A stretch of 64,000 nucleotides of DNA from Haloferax litoreum (GCF_009674605.1 NZ_WKJO01000001.1:558001-622000), one strand, 5' to 3'. Shown: positions 1 to 8,050, counted from the stretch's first letter. Translations and numbers: made by a program. Notes: generated by a model from the letters alone, not told the origin.

Positions 1-1
1 C

Positions 2-475
2 GTAGAAGAGCCAGACCCAGTCTACTTCACGAGCGACGACCCCGAATTCAATGTCCACCTGCATAACAACGACGCGAAATACAATTTTTCGGAAGCTAGC
101 GCATTCCGATGGACTATCGAAACTAACCCAATGCAAGTCGTCCACACCGGAGAAGTCGAGTTCGGACCCCTGGACCACGGGGAGGAGACAACAGTCACAG
201 TTGGCGGGGATGTACTCGCATACGAAGGACACGGGGTGCTCGGAATCTCAGTCGCCGGTGCTTCCGGGAAAAACGGCTCCGACCGATGGAAACTGAATGC
301 GGGAAGGGAACGCTCGGCTGACCCAGCGTACAGTTTCTCTGTCTGGGACGAATCAGATTATAACGCATCAATCCGACGACCGAAACAAATGCAACTCGCT
401 ATGTTCGGTACGTCGGTCATTTTGATATTCTTCGCACTAATACAAATTCTGCTTGCATTGGGTTTCTTTGGGTAA
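2..475 (+). CDS. C-terminal part of a membrane-anchored protein, truncated by window start
   Basis: The reading frame is open from base 2, so the true start lies outside the window; the first internal ATG is at 131. The visible 157 residues are a hydrophilic, probably beta-rich extracytoplasmic part followed by one hydrophobic segment in the last 25 residues (LAMFGTSVILIFFALIQILL), which suggests a C-terminal membrane anchor. I recognise no family. Base composition is clearly more AT-rich than in the genes after 2080, and the protein is less acidic than its neighbours, which suggests an accessory origin. Confidence 0.6.
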   Translation, partial: VEEPDPVYFTSDDPEFNVHLHNNDAKYNFSEASAFRWTIETNPMQVVHTGEVEFGPLDHGEETTVTVGGDVLAYEGHGVLGISVAGASGKNGSDRWKLNAGRERSADPAYSFSVWDESDYNASIRRPKQMQLAMFGTSVILIFFALIQILLALGFFG

Positions 476-760
476 CACGTAGAAATCAATAGGCATCAGT
501 AAGCGGTTGATTCAGCAGATTTGAATAGGGAATTATCCGACACGACCCGTGAAGGTTGTGGGCTCTTTCGGGCTTGTTGTCGTCTCTTTTACACGGGAAA
601 CTCCCGATTCTGGGATGACTCGATACCTCTTATCAATGCTATCTCCCGACTCGTCAGGCTGAATCAGGGTTCTCCACGCACGAATGCTTTCATTGTAGTT
701 TAATTCGCTTTCCGACAGCGTCGGCTCGTGGTTCTGTTTTGAGACAGCATGGTAGTCGAT
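476..760. other. intergenic, no supported gene
   Basis: A 60-codon frame at 521-703 has no recognisable domain, acidic bias or promoter. I see nothing else in this stretch. Confidence 0.4.
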
Positions 761-961
761 TTACCTCTCCGTTCTCATGTACGCCATCACACTGACACCT
801 ACTGCACCAAGGAAAACGATGGCTGATATCTCCGGAGGGATGCCCACCTGTGACCCTACCGATGCTGACAGATTTGAAATAGTATCTGTGATGAAATTCC
901 AGGCTATTACAATCGCGAGGAATACGGCGATAGCGAGTATTGCTGCGAGGTCGTCTGCCAT
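761..961 (-). CDS. small two-helix membrane protein, unknown function
   Basis: A 66-residue protein beginning MADDLAAILAIAVFLAIVIAW. Two hydrophobic stretches, at about residues 5-22 and 43-61, flank a short polar loop, so it is probably an integral membrane hairpin. The frame extends 28 codons upstream, but that part is basic and unlike a haloarchaeal N-terminus, so the internal ATG at 961 is preferred. No family is recognised. It sits alone in the AT-richer leftmost stretch. Confidence 0.5.
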   Translation of the reverse strand: MADDLAAILAIAVFLAIVIAWNFITDTISNLSASVGSQVGIPPEISAIVFLGAVGVSVMAYMRTER

Positions 962-1463
962 ACAATTGACAATGACGACCGTCTGATTAGTTAATTTTCC
1001 CCACAGTCGGTTGTGAAACTGAAACCGTAGTTGAGTTGTCGACACACTCGTGTCGGCCGTCGAGTCGGGTGTGCGTCGTCGTGGCGTCGTAGCACCAGCA
1101 CTCGTCTTTCTCAGTCACACTTTCTCACCTCGGTTCCACATGGTCGCGCAGTGCCAGCTGCAGAAGTACGCGCTGACGATCTTCTGCGGTGTGTACCCTC
1201 TCTATACAGCACGTCAATGTTACCAATCGGGGAAAATTTCAACAGAACGATGGCCTCGCTGACTCGGGAGCGCAACCACCGATTGAGTACCTGTGCGCGC
1301 CGCGTCGGCCATCAGTAAGGACACGACAGGAGCGGCATCCGTACACCCGTTGGATGGGCCACGCGCGGCAACAGAGGCTCCAAAGTGGCACTCAGTCCGT
1401 AAAACAGAGATAGAAGGCCTGTATCGCCAGATACCACTGGCTCACAAGCGTGTAGAATTTGGA
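962..1463. other. long non-coding or unassigned stretch next to tRNA
   Basis: About 500 bases without a convincing gene. Several overlapping short frames exist on the plus strand between 1031 and 1490, but none shows acidic composition, a domain or a promoter. The right edge is the 3' end of a tRNA gene, the usual position for remnants of integrated elements. Confidence 0.4.
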
Positions 1464-1538
1464 TGGGCCCCATGGGGTTCGAACCCATGACCACCCGGTT
1501 ATGAGCCGAGCGCTCTGACCAGACTGAGCTAGGGGCCC
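1464..1538 (-). tRNA. tRNA with CAT anticodon, probably tRNA-Ile2
   Basis: The cloverleaf is complete. The acceptor GGGCCCC pairs with GGGGCCC, the discriminator is A, the T arm is ATGGG/CCCAT around TTCGAAC, and the anticodon loop is CTCATAA. CAT could be elongator Met or the minor Ile2 tRNA whose C34 is modified to agmatidine. I favour Ile2 because the haloarchaeal elongator tRNA-Met gene is known to carry a long intron and this gene has none, and because initiator tRNA has a different acceptor. CCA is not encoded. Confidence 0.8.
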
Positions 1539-1638
1539 TCGGTCGATTCTTTTCCGGCCGCCCTCTTATGTCTTATCAGAAGCCGTCGCCGTCGAAGTAT
1601 CCGATTCGCACCGCTCGACAGTCGAGTCAGGGAGAACA

Positions 1639-1742
1639 CGCCACCGCCAGGACTCGAACCTGGGACAACCTCGTGTCTGCGGACGGCAGCCGAAACTGCA
1701 ATCCCTAACAGCGAGGTGCTCTACCAACTGAGCTACGGCGGC
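1639..1742 (-). tRNA. tRNA-Asn(GTT) with a 31-nt intron
   Basis: The acceptor GCCGCCG pairs with CGGTGGC (one G-U pair) and the discriminator is G. The anticodon loop CTGTTA-A is split between positions 37 and 38 by a 31-nt intron at 1675-1705. The junction folds as a canonical archaeal bulge-helix-bulge: CUGU (32-35) pairs with GCAG of the intron, with 3-nt bulges UA^g and ac^A on either side, and the intron core forms its own hairpin (gga/tcc, then gcag/ctgc). It differs from the intronless tRNA-Asn at 1871-1943 by only two exon bases. Confidence 0.93.
1675..1705 (-). other. archaeal tRNA intron (bulge-helix-bulge)
   Basis: The 31 nt lie between A37 and A38 of tRNA-Asn. Both predicted cuts fall after the second base of a 3-nt bulge, flanking a 4-bp helix, as expected for the archaeal splicing endonuclease. 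No open frame or C/D guide boxes are seen; the intron is too short for a guide RNA. Confidence 0.9.
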
Positions 1743-1870
1743 TCGTACCCGTACGTATCGAGGGGAGTTTGAAGTGAATTTCGTTTTGGGCGAGCGTCGG
1801 AACTGCGATATCGAACGCACTACACGCGACGAAGAGAGGAGTCACTCGAAGTCGTTGAAGATGAGAGAAG

Positions 1871-1943
1871 CGCCGCCGCCAGGACTCGAACCTGGGACCA
1901 CCTCGTTAACAGCGAGGTGCTCTACCAACTGAGCTACGGCGGC
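1871..1943 (-). tRNA. tRNA-Asn(GTT), intronless copy
   Basis: The acceptor GCCGCCG/CGGCGGC is fully Watson-Crick paired, the anticodon loop is CTGTTAA, and the discriminator is G. Its sequence matches the exons of the intron-containing tRNA-Asn 130 bp away except for two bases, so the pair is a recent duplication with gain or loss of the intron. It is encoded just upstream of, and divergent from, the CCA-adding enzyme. Confidence 0.95.
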
Positions 1944-2079
1944 TTTCGTCTGCAATGCTTCGTATTCGACGTTTCTTGATAGGGCTTTCGTTTTTGCCCG
2001 ACGGCTGGCGGGTGACAGCGTCTCACGCGGCCGCGAGCGCACCGTCACGCTTTCGCCACCCGGCACGGAACTGACGCGC

Positions 2080-3441
2080 ATGACGAACACGGACCTCGAC
2101 GCAGTCGTCGCCGCGGTCCGCGAGCGTATCGACCCCGACGAGGCGGAACGTCGGGCGCTCGCCGATGCGGCGGCGGACTTGGAGTCCCGCGTCCACGACG
2201 CGCTGGCAGACCTGCCCGTGGACGCCGGCGTGCTGCAAGTCGGCAGCACCGCCCGCGGCACGTGGCTCTCCGGCGACCGGGACATCGACCTCTTCGTCCG
2301 GTTTCCAGACGACCTCTCTCGCGAAGAACTGGAAGAATACGGTCTCACTGTCGGTCACGCCGTCCTCCCCGACGGGCACGAAGAGTACGCCGAACATCCC
2401 TACGTCAAAGGCGACTACGAGGGGTTCGACGTCGACCTCGTCCCCTGTTACGACGTTCCCACGGCACCCGACATTCGCTCGGCGGTCGACCGGACGCCGT
2501 TCCACAACGCCTACCTCACCGAACGCCTCGACGACGACCTCGCGGCCGAGGTTCGTGTCTTCAAACGTTTCCTGAAGGGAATCGGAGCCTACGGGAGCGA
2601 CCTCCGGACAGAGGGCTTCTCGGGCTACCTCGCCGAACTCCTCCTCCTCGAATACGGTGGCTTCGAAGCACTGCTGCGTGCCGCAGCCGATTGGAACCCA
2701 CCAGTCGAGTTCGACCCGGAAGACCACGGGACACGAACGTTCTCGGACCCGCTCGTCGTCATCGACCCGACGGACCCAGAACGGAACGTCGCCGCCGTCT
2801 GCTCGGCAGAGAACGTCGCGCGACTCCAGCACTACGCTCGCTGTCTGTTGTCTGACCCGCGTGAGGCCCTCTTTTTCCTCCCCGACCCACCGGCACTCGA
2901 TGCGGACGGCGTCCGGAGTCATCTCGAACGACGTGGCACGACACCGGTCGCTATCGTCTTCGACGCGCCGGGCCTCGTCGACGACCAACTCTACCCGCAA
3001 CTCCGGAAGTCGCTCGACGGCGTCGCAAACGGCCTCGACCGGCGCGGATTCGACGTGTTCCGAAAGGAGACGTTCGCCGACGACGATGCCGTGTTGTTCC
3101 TCGAACTCTCGGTCGCAGAGCGCCCGCGGGTCGAACGACACGACGGACCGCCGGTTCACGTCCGACAGCACGCAGAAGGGTTCTACGACGCGTACGCCGA
3201 CGGCGACGACGACTACGGCCCGTTCCTCGACGGTGACCGGTTCGTCGTCGAACGCGAACGCGAGTTCACGTCGGCGACAGCGTTCCTCACGAGCGACGCA
3301 CTGTTCGACGTTGCACTCGGCAAGCACGTCGAATCGACGGTGCGAGAAGACGGGTACGAGGTTCTCGTTGGCGACGACGTTGCCACCCTCGCCGACGCGT
3401 TCGGTTCGGAGTTAGGTCGTTACTTCGAACCGAGACCCTGA
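2080..3441 (+). CDS. cca: CCA tRNA nucleotidyltransferase (archaeal class I)
   Basis: This enzyme adds or repairs the 3' CCA of tRNAs with CTP and ATP; the tRNA genes here lack encoded CCA. The 453-residue length fits the archaeal class I enzyme. The nucleotidyltransferase signature GSTARGTWLSGDRDIDLF at about residues 51-68 supplies the GS and the DxD metal ligands, with a third acidic residue in FDVDLVPCY near residue 127. The archaeal body and tail follow. The start at 2080 follows a promoter-like gap after the divergent tRNA-Asn gene. The last 22 bases overlap the 3' end of the convergent deacetylase gene. Confidence 0.93.
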   Translation: MTNTDLDAVVAAVRERIDPDEAERRALADAAADLESRVHDALADLPVDAGVLQVGSTARGTWLSGDRDIDLFVRFPDDLSREELEEYGLTVGHAVLPDGHEEYAEHPYVKGDYEGFDVDLVPCYDVPTAPDIRSAVDRTPFHNAYLTERLDDDLAAEVRVFKRFLKGIGAYGSDLRTEGFSGYLAELLLLEYGGFEALLRAAADWNPPVEFDPEDHGTRTFSDPLVVIDPTDPERNVAAVCSAENVARLQHYARCLLSDPREALFFLPDPPALDADGVRSHLERRGTTPVAIVFDAPGLVDDQLYPQLRKSLDGVANGLDRRGFDVFRKETFADDDAVLFLELSVAERPRVERHDGPPVHVRQHAEGFYDAYADGDDDYGPFLDGDRFVVEREREFTSATAFLTSDALFDVALGKHVESTVREDGYEVLVGDDVATLADAFGSELGRYFEPRP

Positions 3442-4433
3442 ACGTTGCGAATCTCGTCTACGAGGTCCACGTTCTTCTGGTCGGGGTCTTCGTCGGGGTC
3501 CATCGCGATTCGGCCGTCGAACGTCTCGTGGACGATTGCGACGCCCTCAGAGAGCGTGTCGAGACCGTACCCGCCTTCGAGGACGAACGCGAGTGCGGTA
3601 TCCGTCTCGTCACACAGGTCGCGAACTCGTTCGGTGAGCATCGCGTACCCTTCCGTCGAGACGCGCATCCGAGAAATTGGGTCGTGTCGGTGGGCGTCGA
3701 ACCCGGCGCTCACGATGAACAGGTCCGGGTCGAACTGTTCGACTGCCGGTTCGATTGCCTCCTCGAACGAGTAGACGTAGTCGGCGTCGCCCGCACCCGC
3801 GCGGAGTGGAACGTTGAGGGTCGTCCCCTCCGCACCGTCGTCGCCGGTCTCTTCGACTTCGCCTGTGCCGGGGTAGAGACCGTCTTCGTGGATGGAGGCG
3901 TAGAACACGTCGTCGCGGTCGTAGAAGATGTCCTGTGTTCCGTTCCCGTGGTGGACGTCCCAGTCGAAGATAGCGACGCGTTCGGCGAGGCCGTCGTCCA
4001 TGACCGCCTGCGCGGCGACGGCGACGTTGTTGAAGAAACAAAACCCCATGGCGTCGTCTTCGACGGCGTGGTGACCCGGCGGGCGACCAAGCGAGAAGGG
4101 TGTGTCGCGGCCATCGTTGCCGTTTAGCGCAGACCGTGCGGCCCACTCTGCGAGTCCCGCAGACGCGAGGGCGGCGACCCAGGACTGTTCGACGGCGACC
4201 GTGTCTGGGTCCCAGTTCCCACCACCGCCGCGACAGAACGACTGGAACTCGTCGACATAGTCCTGGTCGTGGACGGCGGTGACGGTCGATTTCTCGGCAG
4301 GTGCCGCTTCGACGTATTCGACACCGTGGCGCTTGGCGAGTCCGCGGCGGATGGCGCGAAGGCGGTCCGCGGTCTCCGGGTGCCGTGGGCCGGTATCGTG
4401 GTCGAGACACGTCTCGTTGTAGCCGAAGCGCAT
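3420..4433 (-). CDS. hdaI: class I/II-type histone deacetylase family protein
   Basis: A 337-residue zinc-dependent deacetylase or acetylpolyamine amidohydrolase-family protein. It shows RPPGHHAVEDDAMGFCFFNN with the paired catalytic histidines at about residues 120-135, the metal-binding DWDVHHGNGTQ at about 158-168, SAGFDAHRHDP near 241-251, and the late VLEGGYGL. Its ATG overlaps the TAA of the upstream histone gene (TAATG), so the two are translationally coupled. The context suggests an acetylated chromatin or DNA-associated protein as substrate, but archaeal histones lack eukaryotic-type tails, so the substrate is inference. The 3' end overlaps cca. Confidence 0.9.
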   Translation of the reverse strand: MRFGYNETCLDHDTGPRHPETADRLRAIRRGLAKRHGVEYVEAAPAEKSTVTAVHDQDYVDEFQSFCRGGGGNWDPDTVAVEQSWVAALASAGLAEWAARSALNGNDGRDTPFSLGRPPGHHAVEDDAMGFCFFNNVAVAAQAVMDDGLAERVAIFDWDVHHGNGTQDIFYDRDDVFYASIHEDGLYPGTGEVEETGDDGAEGTTLNVPLRAGAGDADYVYSFEEAIEPAVEQFDPDLFIVSAGFDAHRHDPISRMRVSTEGYAMLTERVRDLCDETDTALAFVLEGGYGLDTLSEGVAIVHETFDGRIAMDPDEDPDQKNVDLVDEIRNVQGLGSK

Positions 4434-4864
4434 TATTCGAAGAGGGAGAAGTAGGTCTCGATATCCTCGGCTTGCACCGTTCGGCGGTCGGCGTGGTGTG
4501 CGAGTTTCACCGCGGCGCTCGCCACGTTGTTGGCGTAGTCTTCGAGGATATCGGCCAGTGCGATTCGAGCATCCATGGCGACGCGGTACCGGCCGTCGAT
4601 TTGGAGGCGTGCGATACGGTCGATAGGGGCGACGGGAAGATAGAGGTCGTCTCGGTCGACGACTTGCTGGACGCCGAAGTCTTCGGCCATCAACGTCTTG
4701 CGGCCGTCCGCCGTCGCCCGCTCGGCGGCGTCAATCGCCAACTCGGCGCCGTGGTCCTGAATCCGGCGCGCGAGTTCCTCTGCAGCACCTGCACTCACCC
4801 GGAGGTCACCCGCGTTCTGCCGGATAATCGCGTCTACCGGGGCGAACGGTAGCTCGACACTCAT
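4433..4864 (-). CDS. hstA: archaeal histone, tandem double histone fold
   Basis: A 143-residue chromatin protein with two histone folds fused head to tail. The first begins LPFAPVDAIIRQNAGDLRVS at about residue 4, and the second begins LPVAPIDRIARLQIDGRYRV at about residue 74. Each has the helix-strand-helix pattern ending in T/D-VQAEDI or TLMAEDF. Such fusions are the usual haloarchaeal form and give an obligate pseudodimer. The frame extends 34 codons upstream, but the ATG at 4864 fits the fold start. It is the first gene of a two-gene operon with the deacetylase, and RPA lies upstream on the same strand. Confidence 0.93.
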   Translation of the reverse strand: MSVELPFAPVDAIIRQNAGDLRVSAGAAEELARRIQDHGAELAIDAAERATADGRKTLMAEDFGVQQVVDRDDLYLPVAPIDRIARLQIDGRYRVAMDARIALADILEDYANNVASAAVKLAHHADRRTVQAEDIETYFSLFE

Positions 4865-5026
4865 ACCCACATATCGGGTCCGTCCGGCGTATAATCCTTT
4901 CCGTAGCGGTGTCTTCTGGATTTTATCGTCCGCACAGCTCCAGAGAGTCGCCTGAAATGCCGTCACACGGTTGACAAGGCGTGTGACGGCGTGGGAACCG
5001 CCCGAGCGCGGACCGCGTTCGTCGGC

Positions 5027-6466
5027 TTATCGCTTTGCGCCCGTGTGAACTTCGACCGAGTCCGCGGTGATGCGGCCGTCGGTCTCGGTTCCCTCGACGG
5101 TCACTTCGTCGCCGAGGCCGAGTTCGGCGTCGGTCTCGACCGTCTTCGTCTGTGTTCCGTCGTCGAGGATGACGGGGGTGCCAGCCTGAACGACCGTTCC
5201 GGTGAACTCGACGGGTTCGCCGTCTGCACCGGTGTCAGACGCCCCTGCGGATGCACTGGTCGATTCGGCGGAGCCAGCCGACCCCGAGTCCCCCGAGAAG
5301 GCACCGAGTCCCTGGTCGTTCGTGTTCGCAGACGCGGCGTCGCTTCCGCCGGCGCTGTCCGGAGCATCGTCCATGACCGTGACGGACGAGCGCCATCCGG
5401 CGGATGCTTCGAGGTCCTCTTGCCAACCTTCCTTGATTTGCACGTCTGTGATGACGACGTAGTCGGCGAGGTCCACGTCGGTGTCGGCCTTCTCGCCCCA
5501 GAGTGCGACGCGAATGTCGTCCGTGTCGTCCTTGACGCGAATGTTTCTGACCTGTCCTTGCGACCCGTCGTCGCGGTCGAACGTACGCTTGCCGTCGGCC
5601 TCGATGACGCCGCCTGCGATGTCGACAGTCTGGCCGAGTTCGAGGGCCGCGATGTCCGTCGTCTCGGGGACGTACTCGACGTCTTCGTCGATGACTTCGA
5701 CGGCCCCGCGTGACCCGACGTGGAGTTCGAGCGACCCGTCGCGTTCGCGGACGTAGCCGTCGACGACTTCGACGGACGACCCGACTTCGAGTTCCCCAGC
5801 GAGGTCCGCTCGCTCGTCCCAGAGCGTGACGCGGACGCGACCGGTCGCGTCGCCGAGCGAGAGGTTCGAGACGCGGCCCTCAGAGCCATCGTCGCGGTCG
5901 AACGTTCGAACCTCACCCGTATCGAGGAGTTTCCCTTTGAGGTTCACGTCCGAGAGGCCGAGTGCGAGGTCCTCGACGCGATAGCTATCGAGAATCTGCA
6001 CGTCGACGTCGGCGTCGGGGTCCTCTTCGACCTTGCTGGCACTGACTTCGACGCCGTTGTAGCCGTCTTTCGGTCGTCCGGCGATGCGCAGGACGGTCCC
6101 GACTTCGAGGTTCTCTTCTGCGCCGACGGCCATCTCGTCCCACAGCGAGACGCGGATGCGACCCGTCTCGTCGGCGACTTCGATGTTGAGGACGCGCCCG
6201 TCTTCGTCTTCGCCGTCGCGTTCGAAGGTGCGAACGTCGCCGACGCTGACGACCTTCGCGAGGAACTTCACGTCCTCCATGCCGGGTTCGATGTCGGCGA
6301 TGCCGTTTACCTCCTCGTCGCGGAGTTCGTGGGCGATGAGCATCGCCGCCGTCTCCTCGTCGGCGAGGCCACCCATCTGTTCGACCTTATCTTTGACCGC
6401 GGCCTCGAACTTCTCGAACTCGACGTCGGTATCGAGGTCCTCGTAGACGTCCTCGATGACGCCCAT
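5027..6466 (-). CDS. rpa2: replication protein A-like ssDNA-binding protein
   Basis: A 479-residue single-stranded DNA-binding protein for replication and repair. At least three OB-fold repeats are visible, each with the pattern VRTFxRD(D)GxxGRVxNxxVxDxTGxIRVxLWxE, starting near residues 75, 185 and 290. A Ser/Ala/Gly-rich linker follows (about 375-425), then a short terminal OB-like segment EFTGTVVQAGTPVILDDGTQ. There is no zinc finger, which fits the stand-alone haloarchaeal Rpa2 type rather than the Rpa1/Rpa3 operons. It lies upstream of the histone-deacetylase pair with a 162-bp gap. Confidence 0.92.
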   Translation of the reverse strand: MGVIEDVYEDLDTDVEFEKFEAAVKDKVEQMGGLADEETAAMLIAHELRDEEVNGIADIEPGMEDVKFLAKVVSVGDVRTFERDGEDEDGRVLNIEVADETGRIRVSLWDEMAVGAEENLEVGTVLRIAGRPKDGYNGVEVSASKVEEDPDADVDVQILDSYRVEDLALGLSDVNLKGKLLDTGEVRTFDRDDGSEGRVSNLSLGDATGRVRVTLWDERADLAGELEVGSSVEVVDGYVRERDGSLELHVGSRGAVEVIDEDVEYVPETTDIAALELGQTVDIAGGVIEADGKRTFDRDDGSQGQVRNIRVKDDTDDIRVALWGEKADTDVDLADYVVITDVQIKEGWQEDLEASAGWRSSVTVMDDAPDSAGGSDAASANTNDQGLGAFSGDSGSAGSAESTSASAGASDTGADGEPVEFTGTVVQAGTPVILDDGTQTKTVETDAELGLGDEVTVEGTETDGRITADSVEVHTGAKR

Positions 6467-6703
6467 CAGGCGTCACCTCCCTGTGCAAATCGCGCACGTC
6501 GCGGCAGACCACACGTCGTACTCATTCTATGGACGAACAGGGAAGGCCGGCGCTTAAGCGTTGTTTTCCTCGTGGTTAGGCGCACGTGACGATGGCGCAA
6601 AACGAACGACATAGCGGGGGTGGGTCCGTCTTCGTAGATGAACCTTCGTAGAACAGCGACCGTCGCCGAGGACCCTCGGTGGGGGCGTCGCCGAAGTGGG
6701 TGG
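6467..6703. other. intergenic between rpa2 and lipoprotein gene
   Basis: About 240 bases upstream of rpa2 and downstream of the lipoprotein gene, both on the minus strand. It presumably holds the rpa2 promoter and the lipoprotein terminator. I see no gene. Confidence 0.4.
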
Positions 6704-7204
6704 TTACGTGTTTACTTCGCGGCGGGCGACAGTCCGCCGACCGTTCACGTCGTCGTGGACGACCACGACTTCGCCGGGCAGTTGGAACTTGAACCGAAGT
6801 TCGACCCGGTAGCCGAGTGGGACGAGCGCCTGCGTGCACTCTTCGTCCGGAGCCGTCTCTTCGACCGTCTCGACGACGACTGCGGCAGTGTTCGACTCGG
6901 CGTCGTACTCGACGGCAGCGAGTCGGACGACCGAACACCCACTCGCACCCCAGAGACAGCCTTCGACGCTGATGATACCGTTCTCGATGGCAGGAACGTT
7001 CGCCTTTCCGTCCGCCGGGCACTCGTCGGTGGACACCGGCGCAATCGACTGCCCGGCCAACACCGGTTCGCTCGGTGTCGGCGTCGGTGTCGCAGTCGTC
7101 GTCTCCGTGGTCGGTCGGCCGTCGTCACCCTCGTCGTTGGCGGCGCACCCCGCGAGTGAGGCGCAGAGACTTGCAACACCGGCGAGGATGGAACGTCGAT
7201 TCAC
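6704..7204 (-). CDS. Tat-type lipoprotein, unknown function
   Basis: A 166-residue secreted lipoprotein. From the GTG at 7204 it reads VNRRSILAGVASLCASLAGCAAND, with twin arginine, hydrophobic core and a lipobox ending in Cys, followed by an acidic and Thr/Pro-rich linker (PTTETTTATPTPTPSEP). The mature part has several Cys (DECPADG, EGCLWGASGC, DEECTQAL) that may form disulfides. The frame is open 60 codons further upstream, but that part is basic and would bury the signal peptide. The function is unknown; this is a haloarchaea-style conserved lipoprotein. Confidence 0.75.
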   Translation of the reverse strand: MNRRSILAGVASLCASLAGCAANDEGDDGRPTTETTTATPTPTPSEPVLAGQSIAPVSTDECPADGKANVPAIENGIISVEGCLWGASGCSVVRLAAVEYDAESNTAAVVVETVEETAPDEECTQALVPLGYRVELRFKFQLPGEVVVVHDDVNGRRTVARREVNT

Positions 7205-7348
7205 GAACGGTGGTACACTACCTCGACAAAAAGTCCTTGCGTCGAAACACCCGTGCGAGGGTGGAGTGCAGAGGTCACCCCGCCCCCGGAGAACGTCCGT
7301 GGCTCGTGCCGTGGTCCCGCGGTTCACTGACAGTCCACATCGTAACCG

Positions 7349-7361
7349 TCTTAAGTAACCG
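7349..7361 (+). promoter_or_regulatory. TATA-like promoter of tRNA-Arg
   Basis: The AT-rich GTCTTAAGTAACC lies about 28-40 bases before the mature 5' end of tRNA-Arg, the expected archaeal TATA distance. Confidence 0.5.
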
Positions 7362-7388
7362 TCGAGTACCGAAGAATGCAGCAAGACA

Positions 7389-7461
7389 GTCCTGATAGGG
7401 TAGTGGACTATCCTCCTGGCTTGCGGAGCCAGGGACCGGAGTTCAAATCTCCGTCAGGACG
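7389..7461 (+). tRNA. tRNA-Arg(GCG)
   Basis: The acceptor GTCCTGA pairs with TCAGGAC and the discriminator is G. The anticodon stem CTGGC/GCCAG closes the loop TTGCGGA, giving anticodon GCG for CGC codons. The T arm is CGGAG-TTCAAAT-CTCCG. The gene is followed by partial copies of its own 3' end (see the repeat entry). Confidence 0.93.
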
Positions 7462-7685
7462 TTTTCCTTCCGAACACTAACTTCCGAGAGACCTCCGTGT
7501 CTCTCGGTCTGTTCGGAGTACACGGACTCCAAGGAGAATTGAGCAGGGAGCGACGCGAACAGAGTGAGCAGAGTGACCGAGTTCAAATCTCCGTCAGGAC
7601 ACTCACTGCGTTCGGCCCTGACGTGCTCCACGCTCGCGATGCTCGCGTGGAACTCCGTCAGGACGTTTTCCTTCCGAACACTAAC
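7462..7685 (+). repeat. tRNA-Arg 3'-end copies with GARCNNNGYGA hairpins
   Basis: Two partial copies of the tRNA-Arg 3' end follow the gene. The copy at 7575-7600 matches the T arm and acceptor with one base deleted. The copy at 7653-7685 repeats, base for base, the 33-nt stretch 7449-7481, which covers the tRNA end plus 20 bp of its flank. Between them are hairpins. 7628-7633 CCACGC pairs with 7645-7650 GCGTGG around TCGCGATGCTC. 7592-7598 pairs with 7617-7623 around TCACTGCGTTC. The plus-orientation motif GAACAGAGTGA (7557-7567) has only a weak stem. A separate 9-bp hairpin (CCGAGAGAC/GTCTCTCGG) lies near 7483-7506. No gene is credible here; the minus frame 7443-7832 only translates the repeat. 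Confidence 0.85.
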
Positions 7686-7828
7686 CACAGACAGACTACT
7701 GTCCTCCGCACCGCTCCGGACGCTCGATTCACTCTCTGTTAAACTCACTAGCAGTGTGACTAACCGCACGAAATCACCTCGGTGAGTAGTGCCGTCGCTC
7801 AGCGATGGCGACTCGGAAAAGTTGGGTA

Positions 7829-8050
7829 TCACTCGTCGTCGTACGGGGGTTCAAGCCGCGGGGCGCGTTCGTCGTCGTGTTGGTCGACTGACGACGTGGT
7901 ACGGGAACTCTGTGGGCGGGGTCGAGGGGGCACCTCGGTCCGAGGGGCCGTAGACCATGCTTCGTGGCAGTCAGGACAGTAATTGCCCTTGTACATCCGG
8001 GTGAACGAATAGTTGTCACCACAGCGGATGCAGACCGGTGACTGCGTCAT
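7829..8050 (-). CDS. small zinc-ribbon protein
   Basis: A 73-residue protein beginning MTQSPVCIRCGDNYSFTRMY. CIRC at about residues 7-10 and CPDC at about 26-29 form a four-cysteine zinc ribbon. The remainder is a Pro/Arg/Ser-rich, probably disordered tail ending in acidic residues. The frame is open 16 codons upstream, but the ATG at 8050 places the zinc ribbon normally. It belongs to the abundant class of haloarchaeal small CPxCG-type zinc-finger proteins. The molecular role is unknown. Confidence 0.7.
   Translation of the reverse strand: MTQSPVCIRCGDNYSFTRMYKGNYCPDCHEAWSTAPRTEVPPRPRPQSSRTTSSVDQHDDERAPRLEPPYDDE

Noticed and set aside
1031-1413. Overlapping short plus-strand frames before the first tRNA
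   Set aside because: All are basic, lack domains and overlap each other in different frames; no evidence that any is translated.
2023-3327. 434-codon minus-strand frame opposite cca
   Set aside because: Antisense shadow of the CCA enzyme, with Val/Glu/Arg-rich composition and no domain. It also runs into the tRNA-proximal region.
7443-7832. 129-codon minus-strand frame behind tRNA-Arg
   Set aside because: It contains the same ten-residue block twice only because the 33-bp tRNA-derived repeat is translated twice. No gene-like composition.
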